Source of the DNA: Pseudoalteromonas luteoviolacea
GTDB lineage: Bacteria > Pseudomonadota > Gammaproteobacteria > Enterobacterales > Alteromonadaceae
Assembly: GCF_000814765.1 (NCBI RefSeq)
Contig: NZ_JWIC01000007.1
Location: forward strand, 470,081-534,080
Direction of reading: 5' to 3'
DNA length: 64,000 bases
Both the position numbers and the translations under genes were made by a program. Each line of letters opens with the position of its first letter. Within the stretch, counting starts at the first letter, position 1. The notes under the pieces are model-generated. The model was not told the DNA's origin and made no database searches. It was given only the letters and a program-made list of their open reading frames with translations. Of the stretch, positions 16,560 through 25,838 are shown piece after piece.

Positions 16560-18737
16560 ATGAATGCCACTGTGACACATGCTGGGCTGAGCATTGATGC
16601 TGACTTTTATGACTTTGTGAACCAGGAGTTGTTGACTGGTTTGCCATTGAGCTCCGATGCTTTTTGGCAAGGTTTAGCAAACATTATTGCCATACTCTCA
16701 CCAAAAAACCGTGCTTTGCTCGATAAGCGCGATGAGTTGCAAGCCCAAATTGACAGCTATCATGTACAAAACCCCAATTGGGATGCAAAAAAATATCGGA
16801 CATTTTTAGAGTCTATCGGTTACCTGTTACCTCAGCCCCAAGATTTTGAAATAACGACTGAAGCGTCGGAACCAGAAATTGCTCATGTTGCAGCGCCGCA
16901 GCTGGTTGTGCCTGTGAATAATGCGCGTTTTGCGCTTAATGCTGCAAACGCTCGGTGGGGGTCTTTGTATGATGCGCTCTATGGTACTGATTTAATTAGC
17001 GAAGAGGATGGCGCTGAAAAAGGTAGCAAATACAATCCTGTGCGTGGTTTTAAGGTGATGGCTTATGGCAGACAATTGCTCGATAAAATATTGCCTTTAA
17101 CTACCGGATCTCACATTGAAAGTACGCACTACGGTATCGTTAATGGCGGGTTGACAGTCACCTTGAATGATAGTCGCCAAGTGCAGCTTGCAAGCTCGTC
17201 TCAGTTAGTGGGCTATCAGGGACCACAGCATAATCCTACGGTGATCTTATTTAAGCACCACGGTCTACATTTTGAGATCTGTATTGACCATGAGGATCCG
17301 ATCGGAAAAGTGGATAAAGCTGGGATCAAAGATATCACTTTAGAATCGGCGCTGACCACAATCATGGACTGCGAAGACTCTGTGGCAGCGGTAGATGCTG
17401 AAGATAAAGTTTGGGTTTATCGAAACTGGCTTGGTTTGAATAAAGGCTCTCTTGAAGAGCAATTTCATAAAGGTGGTCAGCAAGTAACGCGATGTTTAAA
17501 TAGCGATAGAGAGTATATTTCACTGTCCGGTGAACCCATCATTTTGAGTGGACGGGCGATGATGTTTGTCCGAAATGTAGGTCACTTGATGACGACGCCT
17601 ACTGTTCTAGATACTCAAGGTCGTGAAGTGTTTGAAGGTATTTTAGATGCTGTTGTCACATCGACAGCTGCGCTTCATGATTTATATGCAAAGAGTCCAT
17701 TTAAAAATAGCAAAACGGCCAGCATCAATATAGTGAAGCCTAAAATGCATGGTCCTGAAGAGGTCGGGTTTACTGCCGAATTATTTGACCTAGTTGAACG
17801 TATGCTTGAGTTACCTCAAAACAGTATTAAATTGGGGATTATGGACGAAGAGCGGCGCACTTCAGTTAATTTAAAAGCGTGTATTGAGGCTGCTAAGTCT
17901 CGTGCTGTATTTATTAATACAGGATTTTTAGATAGAACAGGCGATGAAATTCACACGTCCATGTTAGCTGGCGCAGTTAAACCAAAAGAAGAGATCAAGG
18001 TGCAGCCTTGGATCTCTGCCTATGAACGTCAGAACGTTGAAGTGGGTCTGGCATGTGGGTTCAAAGGTCGTGCTCAGATAGGTAAAGGCATGTGGCCTAA
18101 ACCAGATGAAATGGCACAGATGATGCTCACAAAAGGCGCGCAACTAGAAGCCGGCGCAAATACCGCTTGGGTTCCCTCTCCTACTGCGGCTACACTTCAT
18201 GCAATTCATTACCATGAGATAGATGTTCATGCTCGACAAAGTTCTTTACTACATCATCAAAGTCATTGTTTAGATGATTTATTGACACCTCCGTTATTGC
18301 TAGACCATACGATTCTGTCAGCTTCTGATATACAGTCTGAATTGGATAATAATATTCAGGGGATATTAGGTTATGTCGTACGCTGGGTTGATCAAGGTAT
18401 TGGTTGCTCGAAAGTGCCTGATATTTCGCATGTTGGGCTGATGGAGGATAGAGCAACATTACGAATTTCAAGTCAGCATATTGCGAATTGGCTTGAACAT
18501 CAAATTTGCACTCCAGCACAAGTCAAGGCAACGTTTGCCAAAATGGCGAGTGTGGTTGATAGTCAAAATAGTGATGACCCAAATTATACGACATTGTGTA
18601 AAGATGGTCATCCCAACCCTGATAGTCTTGCATACCAAGCGGCTATGGCGCTTGTTTTTGAAGGCAAACAGCAGCCTAATGGCTATACAGAGCCCCTACT
18701 ACATTATTATCGCAGGCTGAAAAAGCAGGACAATTAA
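16560..18737 (+). CDS. glcB: Malate synthase G
   Basis: 725 residues from ATG 16560, close to E. coli GlcB (723). It condenses glyoxylate and acetyl-CoA to malate. Seen: ITLESALTTIMDCEDSVAAVDAEDK, KMHGPEEVGF, LGIMDEERRTSVNLKACI (catalytic Arg and Glu region), FINTGFLDRTGDEIHT and the later catalytic Asp segment near MEDRATLRISSQHIANW. An in-frame ATG at 16518 would add 14 residues that do not resemble the family; AGGAA about 8 nt before 16560 supports the later start. It is paired divergently with aceA. Confidence 0.93.
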   Translation: MNATVTHAGLSIDADFYDFVNQELLTGLPLSSDAFWQGLANIIAILSPKNRALLDKRDELQAQIDSYHVQNPNWDAKKYRTFLESIGYLLPQPQDFEITTEASEPEIAHVAAPQLVVPVNNARFALNAANARWGSLYDALYGTDLISEEDGAEKGSKYNPVRGFKVMAYGRQLLDKILPLTTGSHIESTHYGIVNGGLTVTLNDSRQVQLASSSQLVGYQGPQHNPTVILFKHHGLHFEICIDHEDPIGKVDKAGIKDITLESALTTIMDCEDSVAAVDAEDKVWVYRNWLGLNKGSLEEQFHKGGQQVTRCLNSDREYISLSGEPIILSGRAMMFVRNVGHLMTTPTVLDTQGREVFEGILDAVVTSTAALHDLYAKSPFKNSKTASINIVKPKMHGPEEVGFTAELFDLVERMLELPQNSIKLGIMDEERRTSVNLKACIEAAKSRAVFINTGFLDRTGDEIHTSMLAGAVKPKEEIKVQPWISAYERQNVEVGLACGFKGRAQIGKGMWPKPDEMAQMMLTKGAQLEAGANTAWVPSPTAATLHAIHYHEIDVHARQSSLLHHQSHCLDDLLTPPLLLDHTILSASDIQSELDNNIQGILGYVVRWVDQGIGCSKVPDISHVGLMEDRATLRISSQHIANWLEHQICTPAQVKATFAKMASVVDSQNSDDPNYTTLCKDGHPNPDSLAYQAAMALVFEGKQQPNGYTEPLLHYYRRLKKQDN

Positions 18738-18746
18738 TCTGTAACA

Positions 18747-18785
18747 CAAAAAGCGCTCTGAGATTTAATGTTCAAGGCGCTTTTT
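18747..18785 (+). terminator. Terminator after glcB
   Basis: AAAAAGCGC and GCGCTTTTT flank an 18-20 nt loop, ending in a T run. Confidence 0.75.
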
Positions 18786-18927
18786 GTAAAGCCCCTTTCC
18801 AATTACCTATCTTATTTTTATGATTCGTTTTTAGATACAAATTGATACAGTTTGTTATAATCTCACACGCTATTTTTTTCATTAATTCAATACATTAGTT
18901 AGCTAATAATAAAGATAAGAAACAGCT

Positions 18928-19776
18928 ATGTACTCTAAAAGAAAGTGGATGCCTATATGTTTGGCTGCTTTAATTTTTCATTTTCCAACCGTTTACGCAG
19001 AAGAAGAGGCCAGCTTTTGGGAAGGGTTTTCAAATAAACGCGAAGCAGGCGGGTTTTTGTCGTTAGGTTTTGGTGCTTCATATGGCGGAGGATTACTGAC
19101 AAATATTGCTACTCGGCCAATTTTAAATATCAACGGTAATTATTACTTTGAAAATGGACTTTTTGTTGAAGTGCCTGGGAGTGACAGTAAATTTGAGCCG
19201 CAATGGGCGATGGGCTACAACCTTTATAATTCTAGCGAGTGGGAGTTTGATGTCATTTTCTCGGCTGCGCATGCACACATTTCTTACTATGGATATGTAT
19301 CAAATGCATATGATGAGCGGGATTTGACTGGGTATGTGGGGCTTCGTGTCACTGGTGCCATAGGCAGCTATCAAATTCAAACCATCCTTGCGCCAAAAGC
19401 GGACAACAGTGAATATGACGGAGGGGCTTACGCCTCTTTTTGGGTTGCGAAATCATGGCAACACAAAAATTGGCACTTTTATAGTTCGGTCGGCTTTCAA
19501 TATCGTAACAGCGCTATGCTTAATTATTACTATGGTGTGCCTTACAAATCAGCAAGAGTAGATCCTTATCAAGCCACTGGTGGGGTGAACACTAAATTAA
19601 AGTTAGGCTTTACGACGCCAGTTGGCAAGCACTGGGTGGTTGATGGCGCTATTGGACTGACTGATTACGCTACCAGTATTGACGATAGTCCTTATTCGTT
19701 AGATGCACTTAATACCTTCTCCAATCGTAGCAGGCTTGGTCGCCATATCAGTGTCACCATGAGCTACGTGTTTTAG
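18928..19776 (+). CDS. MipA/OmpV-family outer membrane protein
   Basis: 282 residues. A signal peptide ends around VYA (residue 24). The mature protein alternates short aromatic-rich beta strands and turns and ends in SVTMSYVF, a C-terminal Phe typical of outer membrane barrels. The N-terminal GGFLSLGFGASYGGG and the later YGGV-type segments fit MipA/OmpV. It is the first gene of a run with DUF3019, an OmpR-type regulator and a kinase, with gaps of 8, 10 and 29 bp, so it is likely controlled by that two-component pair. Confidence 0.85.
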   Translation: MYSKRKWMPICLAALIFHFPTVYAEEEASFWEGFSNKREAGGFLSLGFGASYGGGLLTNIATRPILNINGNYYFENGLFVEVPGSDSKFEPQWAMGYNLYNSSEWEFDVIFSAAHAHISYYGYVSNAYDERDLTGYVGLRVTGAIGSYQIQTILAPKADNSEYDGGAYASFWVAKSWQHKNWHFYSSVGFQYRNSAMLNYYYGVPYKSARVDPYQATGGVNTKLKLGFTTPVGKHWVVDGAIGLTDYATSIDDSPYSLDALNTFSNRSRLGRHISVTMSYVF

Positions 19777-19784
19777 GGGGCGAA

Positions 19785-20153
19785 ATGAAAAAATATATTG
19801 CACTTTTTTTCTTTACGCCAGCCCTAGCATTTGCAGCCTCCAACGAGCCAAAATTTACCATTAAGCCTGAGCAATGCGTTGCATTGGAGCAGGGACAAGA
19901 ATGCTATGTTGATGTTTCTGTGAGCTGGCAAACGAACAGTGTCGGTAACTATTGCTTATTTGCCAACGAGCAGCAGTTGCATTGTTGGCAAAACGTTGCA
20001 CATGGAAAATGGCAAAGCGAAATTATGATGACGGATAATTTAGCCGTTAGCCTAAAAAGCGGTAGTGAAAAAATTATCTTTAATAAAACAATAGAATACG
20101 CTTGGATTTATAAAAAAAGAAAAAGCAAAGCGGTACGATGGAGAATGTTTTAA
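19785..20153 (+). CDS. DUF3019-family periplasmic protein
   Basis: 122 residues with signal peptide (cleavage near AFA, residue 17). The mature part contains KFTIKPEQCVALEQGQECY and four cysteines (CVAL, CYVD, YCLF, HCWQ), fitting two disulfides and a small beta-sandwich as in DUF3019. Function unknown. It lies between a MipA-like porin and a two-component system; it may act as a periplasmic ligand or modulator of the kinase. Tail is basic (KKRKSKAVRWRMF). Confidence 0.8.
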   Translation: MKKYIALFFFTPALAFAASNEPKFTIKPEQCVALEQGQECYVDVSVSWQTNSVGNYCLFANEQQLHCWQNVAHGKWQSEIMMTDNLAVSLKSGSEKIIFNKTIEYAWIYKKRKSKAVRWRMF

Positions 20154-20163
20154 GGATGTGTAG

Positions 20164-20856
20164 ATGAGCCAGTGCAAGGTTGCTTTAGTAGAAGATGATA
20201 TCGAGTTGGCCCAGTGGATAGCGGATTATCTCAGAGCAAAACAGTACCATGTTGATGTTTATCACGATGGGTTAGTTGGCTTTGAAGCGATTCAAAAGAC
20301 CAAGCCCGATCTCATTATTTTAGATGGTATGCTACCCAGTATGGACGGCTTAGATGTGTGCAAAGCGCTGAGGCAATTAACGCAAACGCCGATTTTAATG
20401 TTGACGGCCAGAGATGAAGAAATTGACGAAATCTTAGGCTTAGAAATGGGTGCTGACGACTATTTAACAAAGCCGGTAAGAGGCCGATTATTAGAAGCCC
20501 GAATGCGGACCTTACTGAGGCGTGCCACAGTGACTAAAGTAGTGAATGATGAAAAATTAGTGTTCGGTACCCTTGAAGTCGATGTGGGTAATCGACAAGT
20601 GCTACTCGGAGGTCAAAATATTCAAGTATCAAGCAATGAGTTTGATGTATTATGGGTGCTCGCCAAGCATGCTGGGAGCGTAGTAACACGTCAGGATTTA
20701 GTGCAAGAGCTGCGAGGTTTTGAGTATGATGGCTTTGATCGTACCATAGATTTACGCGTATCCCGGCTACGGAAAAAACTCGGCGATAAAGAAGCGCCTT
20801 ACAAAATAGCCACTGTGTGGGGCAAGGGCTATCAGCTGTCTAAGGATACTTGGTAA
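20164..20856 (+). CDS. OmpR-family response regulator (RstA-like)
   Basis: 230 residues. Receiver: VEDD near 10, phospho-acceptor Asp in LIILDGMLPSMDGLD (about 53), MLTARDEE, and KPVRGRLLEAR in place of the common KPF. Winged helix with SSNEFDVLWVLAKHAG and DRTIDLRVSRLRKKLGD. It is adjacent to its probable partner kinase (30-bp gap). Likely regulates the upstream MipA and DUF3019 genes. Confidence 0.93.
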   Translation: MSQCKVALVEDDIELAQWIADYLRAKQYHVDVYHDGLVGFEAIQKTKPDLIILDGMLPSMDGLDVCKALRQLTQTPILMLTARDEEIDEILGLEMGADDYLTKPVRGRLLEARMRTLLRRATVTKVVNDEKLVFGTLEVDVGNRQVLLGGQNIQVSSNEFDVLWVLAKHAGSVVTRQDLVQELRGFEYDGFDRTIDLRVSRLRKKLGDKEAPYKIATVWGKGYQLSKDTW

Positions 20857-20885
20857 TGGATCTATCTAGAAGGCAGTCTATTTAA

Positions 20886-22145
20886 ATGTGGCGGTTTGTC
20901 ATTGCGCTTGTGAGTGTGCTGATCATCGCAAGCATAGCCCTGGGTCAGATATTTGATGTCCTCTATTCCTCGGAGGAGTCTGCACAATCCGATGTATCAG
21001 AGCAACTTGCTTTGGCATTGCCATTATTAAAGATGATGGCATCTCAAGAAAGTCATCTCGTTTTTGATAAACCACTTCAGCAGAGAACGCTAGGTGATCG
21101 CAATGTATCTGTGCGCCTTCACTCTATGGACGAGTACCCTTTACCGATTCAATTGCAGCAGCAGCTTCAAAAACAAGAGCCTGTATACCTTGAGACGCAG
21201 GATAACGTGAAAGTTCACCTGTTGACCAGAGATCAGAATATTTTGGTTTATCAGTACAATAAGCTGGCCGAACAAGATGATTACCGCCTTTCTTTAACGC
21301 TTATTTTTTATTTTCTTCTCGTCATCATTTTAGTGCTTTTCTTAACCCCTTTTGTTCGTCGGCTAATGCAGTTAAGCGATACAGCCGCCAAATTTGGTGA
21401 TGGCCAATTAGATGTCAGGTTAAAGGTGGGCACGCTTTGGTATATTCGAGATATTGAGCTGTCATTTAATCAGATGGCAAACAAGATTAACCTGCTGATG
21501 GATGATATTAAATTACTTGCGGGCGGGTTATCCCATGAGCTAAGGACGCCATTGGCCCGAATACGCATGGGCCTAGATACCATTGTTGAAACACAAGATG
21601 AAGTGCTTAGAGCTAAATACGAAGCGCGCGTAAACCAGCAATTAGATGATATGGAAGGCTTACTGATCCATATGTTGGATTTTGCTAGATTGCAGCATAG
21701 TTTAGATGAGGCTACGCCTCAGCCGCTAGATCTGGTCACGGCCCTCCCTAATTTGGTCGCTCTCTCTTTTGATGGTGCCGTTGAGCTCAATATCACACCG
21801 CAACAAGCGTTAATTCATGCTGATCAACGTTATTTTACTATGGCTATCTCTAATATCATTGATAATGCGCTGAAGTATGGACATAGCCGTTGTGTGGTGA
21901 CGGTAACGCAAGAGAAAAATGAGTATGTGGTTGCAATCCGTGATGATGGAAACGGCATTGATGCGAGCAAAGCCGCTGAAGTATTTAAGCCGTTTGTCAG
22001 GCTTAATCGCCAGCACTGTACTGGATTTGGTATTGGGTTAGCGTTCAGTGCGAAAATTATTGCGCGCTATCGAGGGGAAATCTTTGCGGGTGTTTGCGCT
22101 GAATTAGGAGGAGCCTGCATAACCGTAAAATTCCCCGCTTTGTAA
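20886..22145 (+). CDS. Sensor histidine kinase (RstB-like)
   Basis: 419 residues. Two membrane segments (about 4-24 and 138-157) bracket a periplasmic sensor of about 110 residues. HAMP follows (RRLMQLSDTAAKFGDGQLDVRL), then HisKA with His in LAGGLSHELRTPLARIRM and HATPase_c with IDNALKYGH, IRDDGNGI and GFGIGLAFSAKI. ATG 20886 is used because an upstream ATG at 20855 runs into TAA after nine codons. It is the partner of the preceding regulator. Confidence 0.92.
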   Translation: MWRFVIALVSVLIIASIALGQIFDVLYSSEESAQSDVSEQLALALPLLKMMASQESHLVFDKPLQQRTLGDRNVSVRLHSMDEYPLPIQLQQQLQKQEPVYLETQDNVKVHLLTRDQNILVYQYNKLAEQDDYRLSLTLIFYFLLVIILVLFLTPFVRRLMQLSDTAAKFGDGQLDVRLKVGTLWYIRDIELSFNQMANKINLLMDDIKLLAGGLSHELRTPLARIRMGLDTIVETQDEVLRAKYEARVNQQLDDMEGLLIHMLDFARLQHSLDEATPQPLDLVTALPNLVALSFDGAVELNITPQQALIHADQRYFTMAISNIIDNALKYGHSRCVVTVTQEKNEYVVAIRDDGNGIDASKAAEVFKPFVRLNRQHCTGFGIGLAFSAKIIARYRGEIFAGVCAELGGACITVKFPAL

Positions 22146-22408
22146 ATGTGCTTATATTGGTGAATAATTATGCTGCCGATTTCATTGCACTTGTCCGCAT
22201 TGGAGCTTTGGTAGATCTATAACTTCGTTGTTTTGTACACAAAACAGTACCTAATAGGCTGATGTAGGTACCTTTAAAAGGGAATATTTTATCTGTAACA
22301 TAAGTTTAATAATTTATAATTCCTGCTTGTACAACGAATTAGGATTTTTGCTCTAATTAATAATTGACCAATTTGGAACCTTCCTATACATTTCTCCTGA
22401 AATTTACA

Positions 22409-22520
22409 CACACTGTAGTTACTGGCAAACTAGGTGAAAGCCTAGGACGCAAAGCTTCCGGTCTAAATGCGCTGTATATTCATGCAATGCACACGATAGC
22501 GGGGTTGCTTCATAGTTAGG
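22409..22520 (+). ncRNA. Cyclic-di-GMP-I (GEMM) riboswitch
   Basis: The hallmark segments are all present: GGCAAAC, a first hairpin closed by a GAAA tetraloop (CTAGGT-GAAA-GCCTAG), GGACGCAAAGC-TTCCGG-TCTAAA, a second hairpin, and AGCGGGGTTGC. It lies 80-190 bp before a secreted polysaccharide-active protein. A small hairpin (22571-22585, ACTAC/GTAGT) just before the GAGGA ribosome site could be part of the expression platform. Whether c-di-GMP turns the gene on or off cannot be read directly. Rest of the 22146-22600 gap shows no gene. Confidence 0.92.
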
Positions 22521-22600
22521 GATACTGTGAATATTCACGAGGGATGTGACTGCCAGATCTACTCAATACCACTACTAAACGTAGTTATTTGAGGATAGAT

Positions 22601-24832
22601 ATGAAAACATTTTCTAATAAACCAATGCTAGTAGCACTATGCGCTGCTACAGGTTGGCTTCCAATGCAAGGCTATGCAAACGATTTCTGGCATAGCTACC
22701 TAGAGTCTAGATCATCACAATCAGATCTAAGAGATCCAAACACGCAAATAGCAGATGATCAGATCATCTCTAACTTTTCATACGCGGGTTACCAGTTCTC
22801 AAACCAAGCGATCCCGAGTGTTAATGAACTGGGCTACCGTATTTTTGATGTAACTGGCTACGGCGCAGATATCGCTCCTGGCCGTTCTGACAAGCAGGCG
22901 GTACGTGATGCCATTGCGGCAGCTGAAAAGCACATCGATGAGGGGGGTAAAGGCGCAGTTATTTACTTCCCGAACGGTACGTATGACTTGAACACTTTGT
23001 CTGATGTTGCAGACATAGATAAGTCCGATACTGTTGAAGGTCGTAAAAGCCGTGAAAGCGCAACTATTAAGATATCACGTGGCAACATGATATTGCGTGG
23101 TGAGAGCCAACTCAGTATTTTAAAAATGGATCAACACTTAGATTTGATTTATCCAAATAAAATGTGGACAAGTCCTTATCTATTTGAAATTGGTTATAAC
23201 TATGCTAACCGCGACCCTAAAGTGAAAAGTGTGCGCGAGTCGGTAACCTCTCCTAGCAAAGAGCGTTTTATTACTGATATTACTTCTAGCCACCCAAGGC
23301 AATCTACACGCTCAGTGCAAGTTCGTGATACATCTCTACTTAAAGTCGGTCAGTGGGTGCAACTGTCTCGTTTTGACCCTCGCCCAGAGACGATTGCCAA
23401 AGCATTATCACCTTATAAGTTAGATGGTAAGTGGGGCATGATCAAAAAAGGGGTTCGTTCACAAGAATTTCATCAAATTACTGCCATTGAAGGTAATGAA
23501 GTGACATTCGCCGCGGTTATTCATCATGATGTTGAAAACGATGGCTACTGGGGCTTGAAACAAGCACGTCTGGTACAAAATATCGGTGTTGAAAACCTGA
23601 CGATTCAAGGTAATTGGCAGGAAGCATTTAAACACCATAAAAGCGGTGTGCATGATGGTGGGTGGAGCGCTATTCGTTTCTCTCGCGTTGCGCATGCATG
23701 GCTTAAAAACGTGGAGTTTATCGACTTAAACCAAGGTGTTTCTGTGGTAAACAGTGCTGCGATGACCCTAAAAGACTTAGCGTTTACGGGTAATCCTGGT
23801 CATATCAGCTTAGACATTAATGCATCGACCCATGTTTTGGCACAAAACATTGATGATCAAGCTGAGCACTGGCATGCGGCGGGCTTTTCTCATAAAGCTG
23901 CGGGTAACGTAATTTCTGGCTCAACGCACTCGCCTGATCGCTTCCATAACTTGCATGCCAATATGCCTTACAGCAATTTAATTGAAAATAGTACTGGCGG
24001 TTGGAATTATGGCTTTATGGGCGGCTCTGTCGGTGCACAGCCTAATCACCTTAAGCATTTGGTATTTTGGAACATCACAAACACAGCACAAAACGAGTCA
24101 ATTGATAAGTGGGCGTTTATGCGCCATGACAGCAAGTATGGCCGTGTGATCATGCCGTATGTTGTTGGCTTAAAAGGCGCTGGATTTAATGGCTTCGAGA
24201 GTCAGCAAAGATACGACACAAGTTTGGCTGATAAGCCACAGGCACATGTGCAAAGTCACACTGATATCGAAAGTTTATACGCACAACAGTTACAGCAACG
24301 CCGCTGTGCAAAAAAAGTGACTGGCGACAATTTAATTGGTGCTTGGTCACTGAAAGGCAGTGTGTGTGACCTGTCTGGTCAAGGGCTAGACGGCAAAGTG
24401 TATGGTGAATACCAAGGTACGTTTAACGGGGTTGATCAGCGTATTGAGCTCGGCGATATCGACCAATTCAGCAAGATCGAACTTGAGTTTAAATACGAAA
24501 ATTTCAGCACAACTAAAACGGGTTTCATGTTATCGAAAGGCAATTACGGTACACAAAACGCGTATTACATCCAAGTAAATAAAGAAGGCGTGATCAGTGC
24601 GCGTATTAATGGCAAAGGCGTTAATGCAGGTAATTTCGCTGACGGTCAATGGCACAAGCTTGAAATGCAGTTAGAGGGTAGAGTTTTATCACTGAGCATT
24701 GATGGTCAGTCAATGGGTAGCAAGAGCATTGTGTTACCAACACAAAATGACGTGCCACTCAGCATAGGCTCCACACCAAAGAACACATACCCGTTCAAAG
24801 GTGAAGTAAGAAATGTTCGCGTATATCGCTAA
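22601..24832 (+). CDS. Secreted beta-helix (pectate-lyase-like/DUF4955) protein with C-terminal LamG domain
   Basis: 743 residues. Signal peptide ends near YANDF (residue 27). The segment YRIFDVTGYGADIAPGRSDKQAVRDAIAAA starting near 80 is the usual entry to a pectate-lyase-3 type right-handed beta-helix; asparagine- and glycine-rich coils run to about 555. The last 150 residues (from about 590, LIGAWSLKGSV) resemble a LamG/concanavalin fold that binds glycans. Likely a polysaccharide lyase, hydrolase or binding protein outside the cell. ATG 22601 follows GAGGA. The c-di-GMP riboswitch upstream ties it to the biofilm/motility switch. Confidence 0.8.
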   Translation: MKTFSNKPMLVALCAATGWLPMQGYANDFWHSYLESRSSQSDLRDPNTQIADDQIISNFSYAGYQFSNQAIPSVNELGYRIFDVTGYGADIAPGRSDKQAVRDAIAAAEKHIDEGGKGAVIYFPNGTYDLNTLSDVADIDKSDTVEGRKSRESATIKISRGNMILRGESQLSILKMDQHLDLIYPNKMWTSPYLFEIGYNYANRDPKVKSVRESVTSPSKERFITDITSSHPRQSTRSVQVRDTSLLKVGQWVQLSRFDPRPETIAKALSPYKLDGKWGMIKKGVRSQEFHQITAIEGNEVTFAAVIHHDVENDGYWGLKQARLVQNIGVENLTIQGNWQEAFKHHKSGVHDGGWSAIRFSRVAHAWLKNVEFIDLNQGVSVVNSAAMTLKDLAFTGNPGHISLDINASTHVLAQNIDDQAEHWHAAGFSHKAAGNVISGSTHSPDRFHNLHANMPYSNLIENSTGGWNYGFMGGSVGAQPNHLKHLVFWNITNTAQNESIDKWAFMRHDSKYGRVIMPYVVGLKGAGFNGFESQQRYDTSLADKPQAHVQSHTDIESLYAQQLQQRRCAKKVTGDNLIGAWSLKGSVCDLSGQGLDGKVYGEYQGTFNGVDQRIELGDIDQFSKIELEFKYENFSTTKTGFMLSKGNYGTQNAYYIQVNKEGVISARINGKGVNAGNFADGQWHKLEMQLEGRVLSLSIDGQSMGSKSIVLPTQNDVPLSIGSTPKNTYPFKGEVRNVRVYR

Positions 24833-24839
24833 TTTTTAC

Positions 24840-24880
24840 AAGGTGCCTACCAAGCTGGATACAAGTAGTTGGCACCTTAT
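24840..24880 (+). terminator. Hairpin after the beta-helix gene
   Basis: AAGGTGCCTAC and GTAGTTGGCACCTT form a long stem, but only a weak T stretch follows. Probable terminator or 3' processing element. Confidence 0.55.
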
Positions 24881-24937
24881 TTCAAGACTTATTTGGCCAT
24901 AATAGAAGGCCGATAAAACAGTAGTAAGGTATTTAAC

Positions 24938-25108
24938 ATGACAACATTACCTCCATATAAAAAGTATGCAATCGTAGCTTTGGCATTGGTTTTTGGCTGG
25001 TTTTCTAGTTTTATGATCAATGGTATCGAAGTGAATGAAACGTCTATGTATTGTTTAAAGCTTAAAGATAAAGCAAACATGGATCTATGCAGTAAAGAGA
25101 TATTGTAA
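24938..25108 (+). CDS. Small membrane protein (56 residues)
   Basis: MTTLPPYKKYAI begins a 56-codon frame ending at TAA 25106-25108, with TAAGG nine bases before ATG 24938. Residues about 9-30 are hydrophobic (YAIVALALVFGWFSSFMI). The remaining 26 residues contain two cysteines (MYCLKL and DLCSKEI), suggesting an exported tail with one disulfide. No family recognised. The gap 25109-25349 holds a hairpin (CTCGG/CCGAG near 25122-25147) and no other gene. Confidence 0.55.
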   Translation: MTTLPPYKKYAIVALALVFGWFSSFMINGIEVNETSMYCLKLKDKANMDLCSKEIL

Positions 25109-25349
25109 AGTATGTTTTGAAGCTCGGTACATACATAGTGTGCCGAGCGTTATAACCACATTGTGCCTGTATATAAATGCTTAGGCTTACTGCTTTAAAT
25201 TTCTCAATTTTATTCATCCCTACTCTGCTTCATTTACATCCTTTTTAAAAGAGGTAGCCAGTTTCACTCCCCTATTTTATTGCTTAAATAGTCTACACAC
25301 TGTTACAAATTTCGTTTATAGAGTCTGCTATATTAATTGTTCAATTAAT

Positions 25350-25748
25350 ATGTGTGAGAGTGTTTTGAAAAACTATAAACAGAGCCTAATGTTAGTGACT
25401 GCGCTGGGGTTGAGTGGTTGTGTCTTTGCACCAAAAAAAACGACTTATTTAGATGAACATTGCGATATTGTGCGAGAAAAAACGGATATTGATGTTATCG
25501 TTTTTGCTGATGAAGCATCTAATGTGACGCCATCTTATCCAAGTGATATCTATATTCCTGCATTGGTGGCCGCAACGTCTGCTGCCTTTTCAACGGTCAC
25601 TTATGTATATAACAATATACAGGACTCAATAGAGTATAAAGAGCAGTGTGGTAACAGAGCACACTCAGAGCAGGGCGGCAAAAGTACGGTGGAATTAGCA
25701 AAGCCATGTGCAAGTAATGAACTGTGCGGAATAGAAAGAAAGCGATAA
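25350..25748 (+). CDS. Putative small lipoprotein
   Basis: 132 residues from ATG 25350, or 127 from TTG 25365, which has GAGAG better placed upstream. The hydrophobic leader ends in a lipobox, LSGC, so Cys (about residue 24 of the longer form) would be lipidated. The mature part has a glycine-poor hydrophobic patch (IPALVAATSAAFSTVTYVYNN) and five further cysteines, several in the tail (CASNELCGIE). Function unknown. Confidence 0.7.
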   Translation: MCESVLKNYKQSLMLVTALGLSGCVFAPKKTTYLDEHCDIVREKTDIDVIVFADEASNVTPSYPSDIYIPALVAATSAAFSTVTYVYNNIQDSIEYKEQCGNRAHSEQGGKSTVELAKPCASNELCGIERKR

Positions 25749-25757
25749 GTGATTTTT

Positions 25758-25772
25758 TGTAAAGGGGGTTTA
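25758..25772 (+). repeat. GTAAAGGGGGTTTAC intergenic motif
   Basis: A 15-bp near-palindrome, identical to the copy at 14324-14338; variants GTAAAGGGGCTTTAC (43272-43286) and, on the minus strand, GTAAAGGGGGATTAC (61600-61614). All lie in or at the edge of intergenic DNA. May be an operator or a small dispersed repeat. Confidence 0.5.
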
Positions 25773-25838
25773 CGAGAGCAGAAAAAGCCGCATATAGCGA
25801 CTTTATCCAGGGGTAATCAAATAGGTTGCTTGCTAAGA

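Noticed and set aside
18190..18519. 109-codon antisense frame inside glcB
   Set aside because: Lies fully opposite a well-supported gene and shows no family features; a shadow frame.
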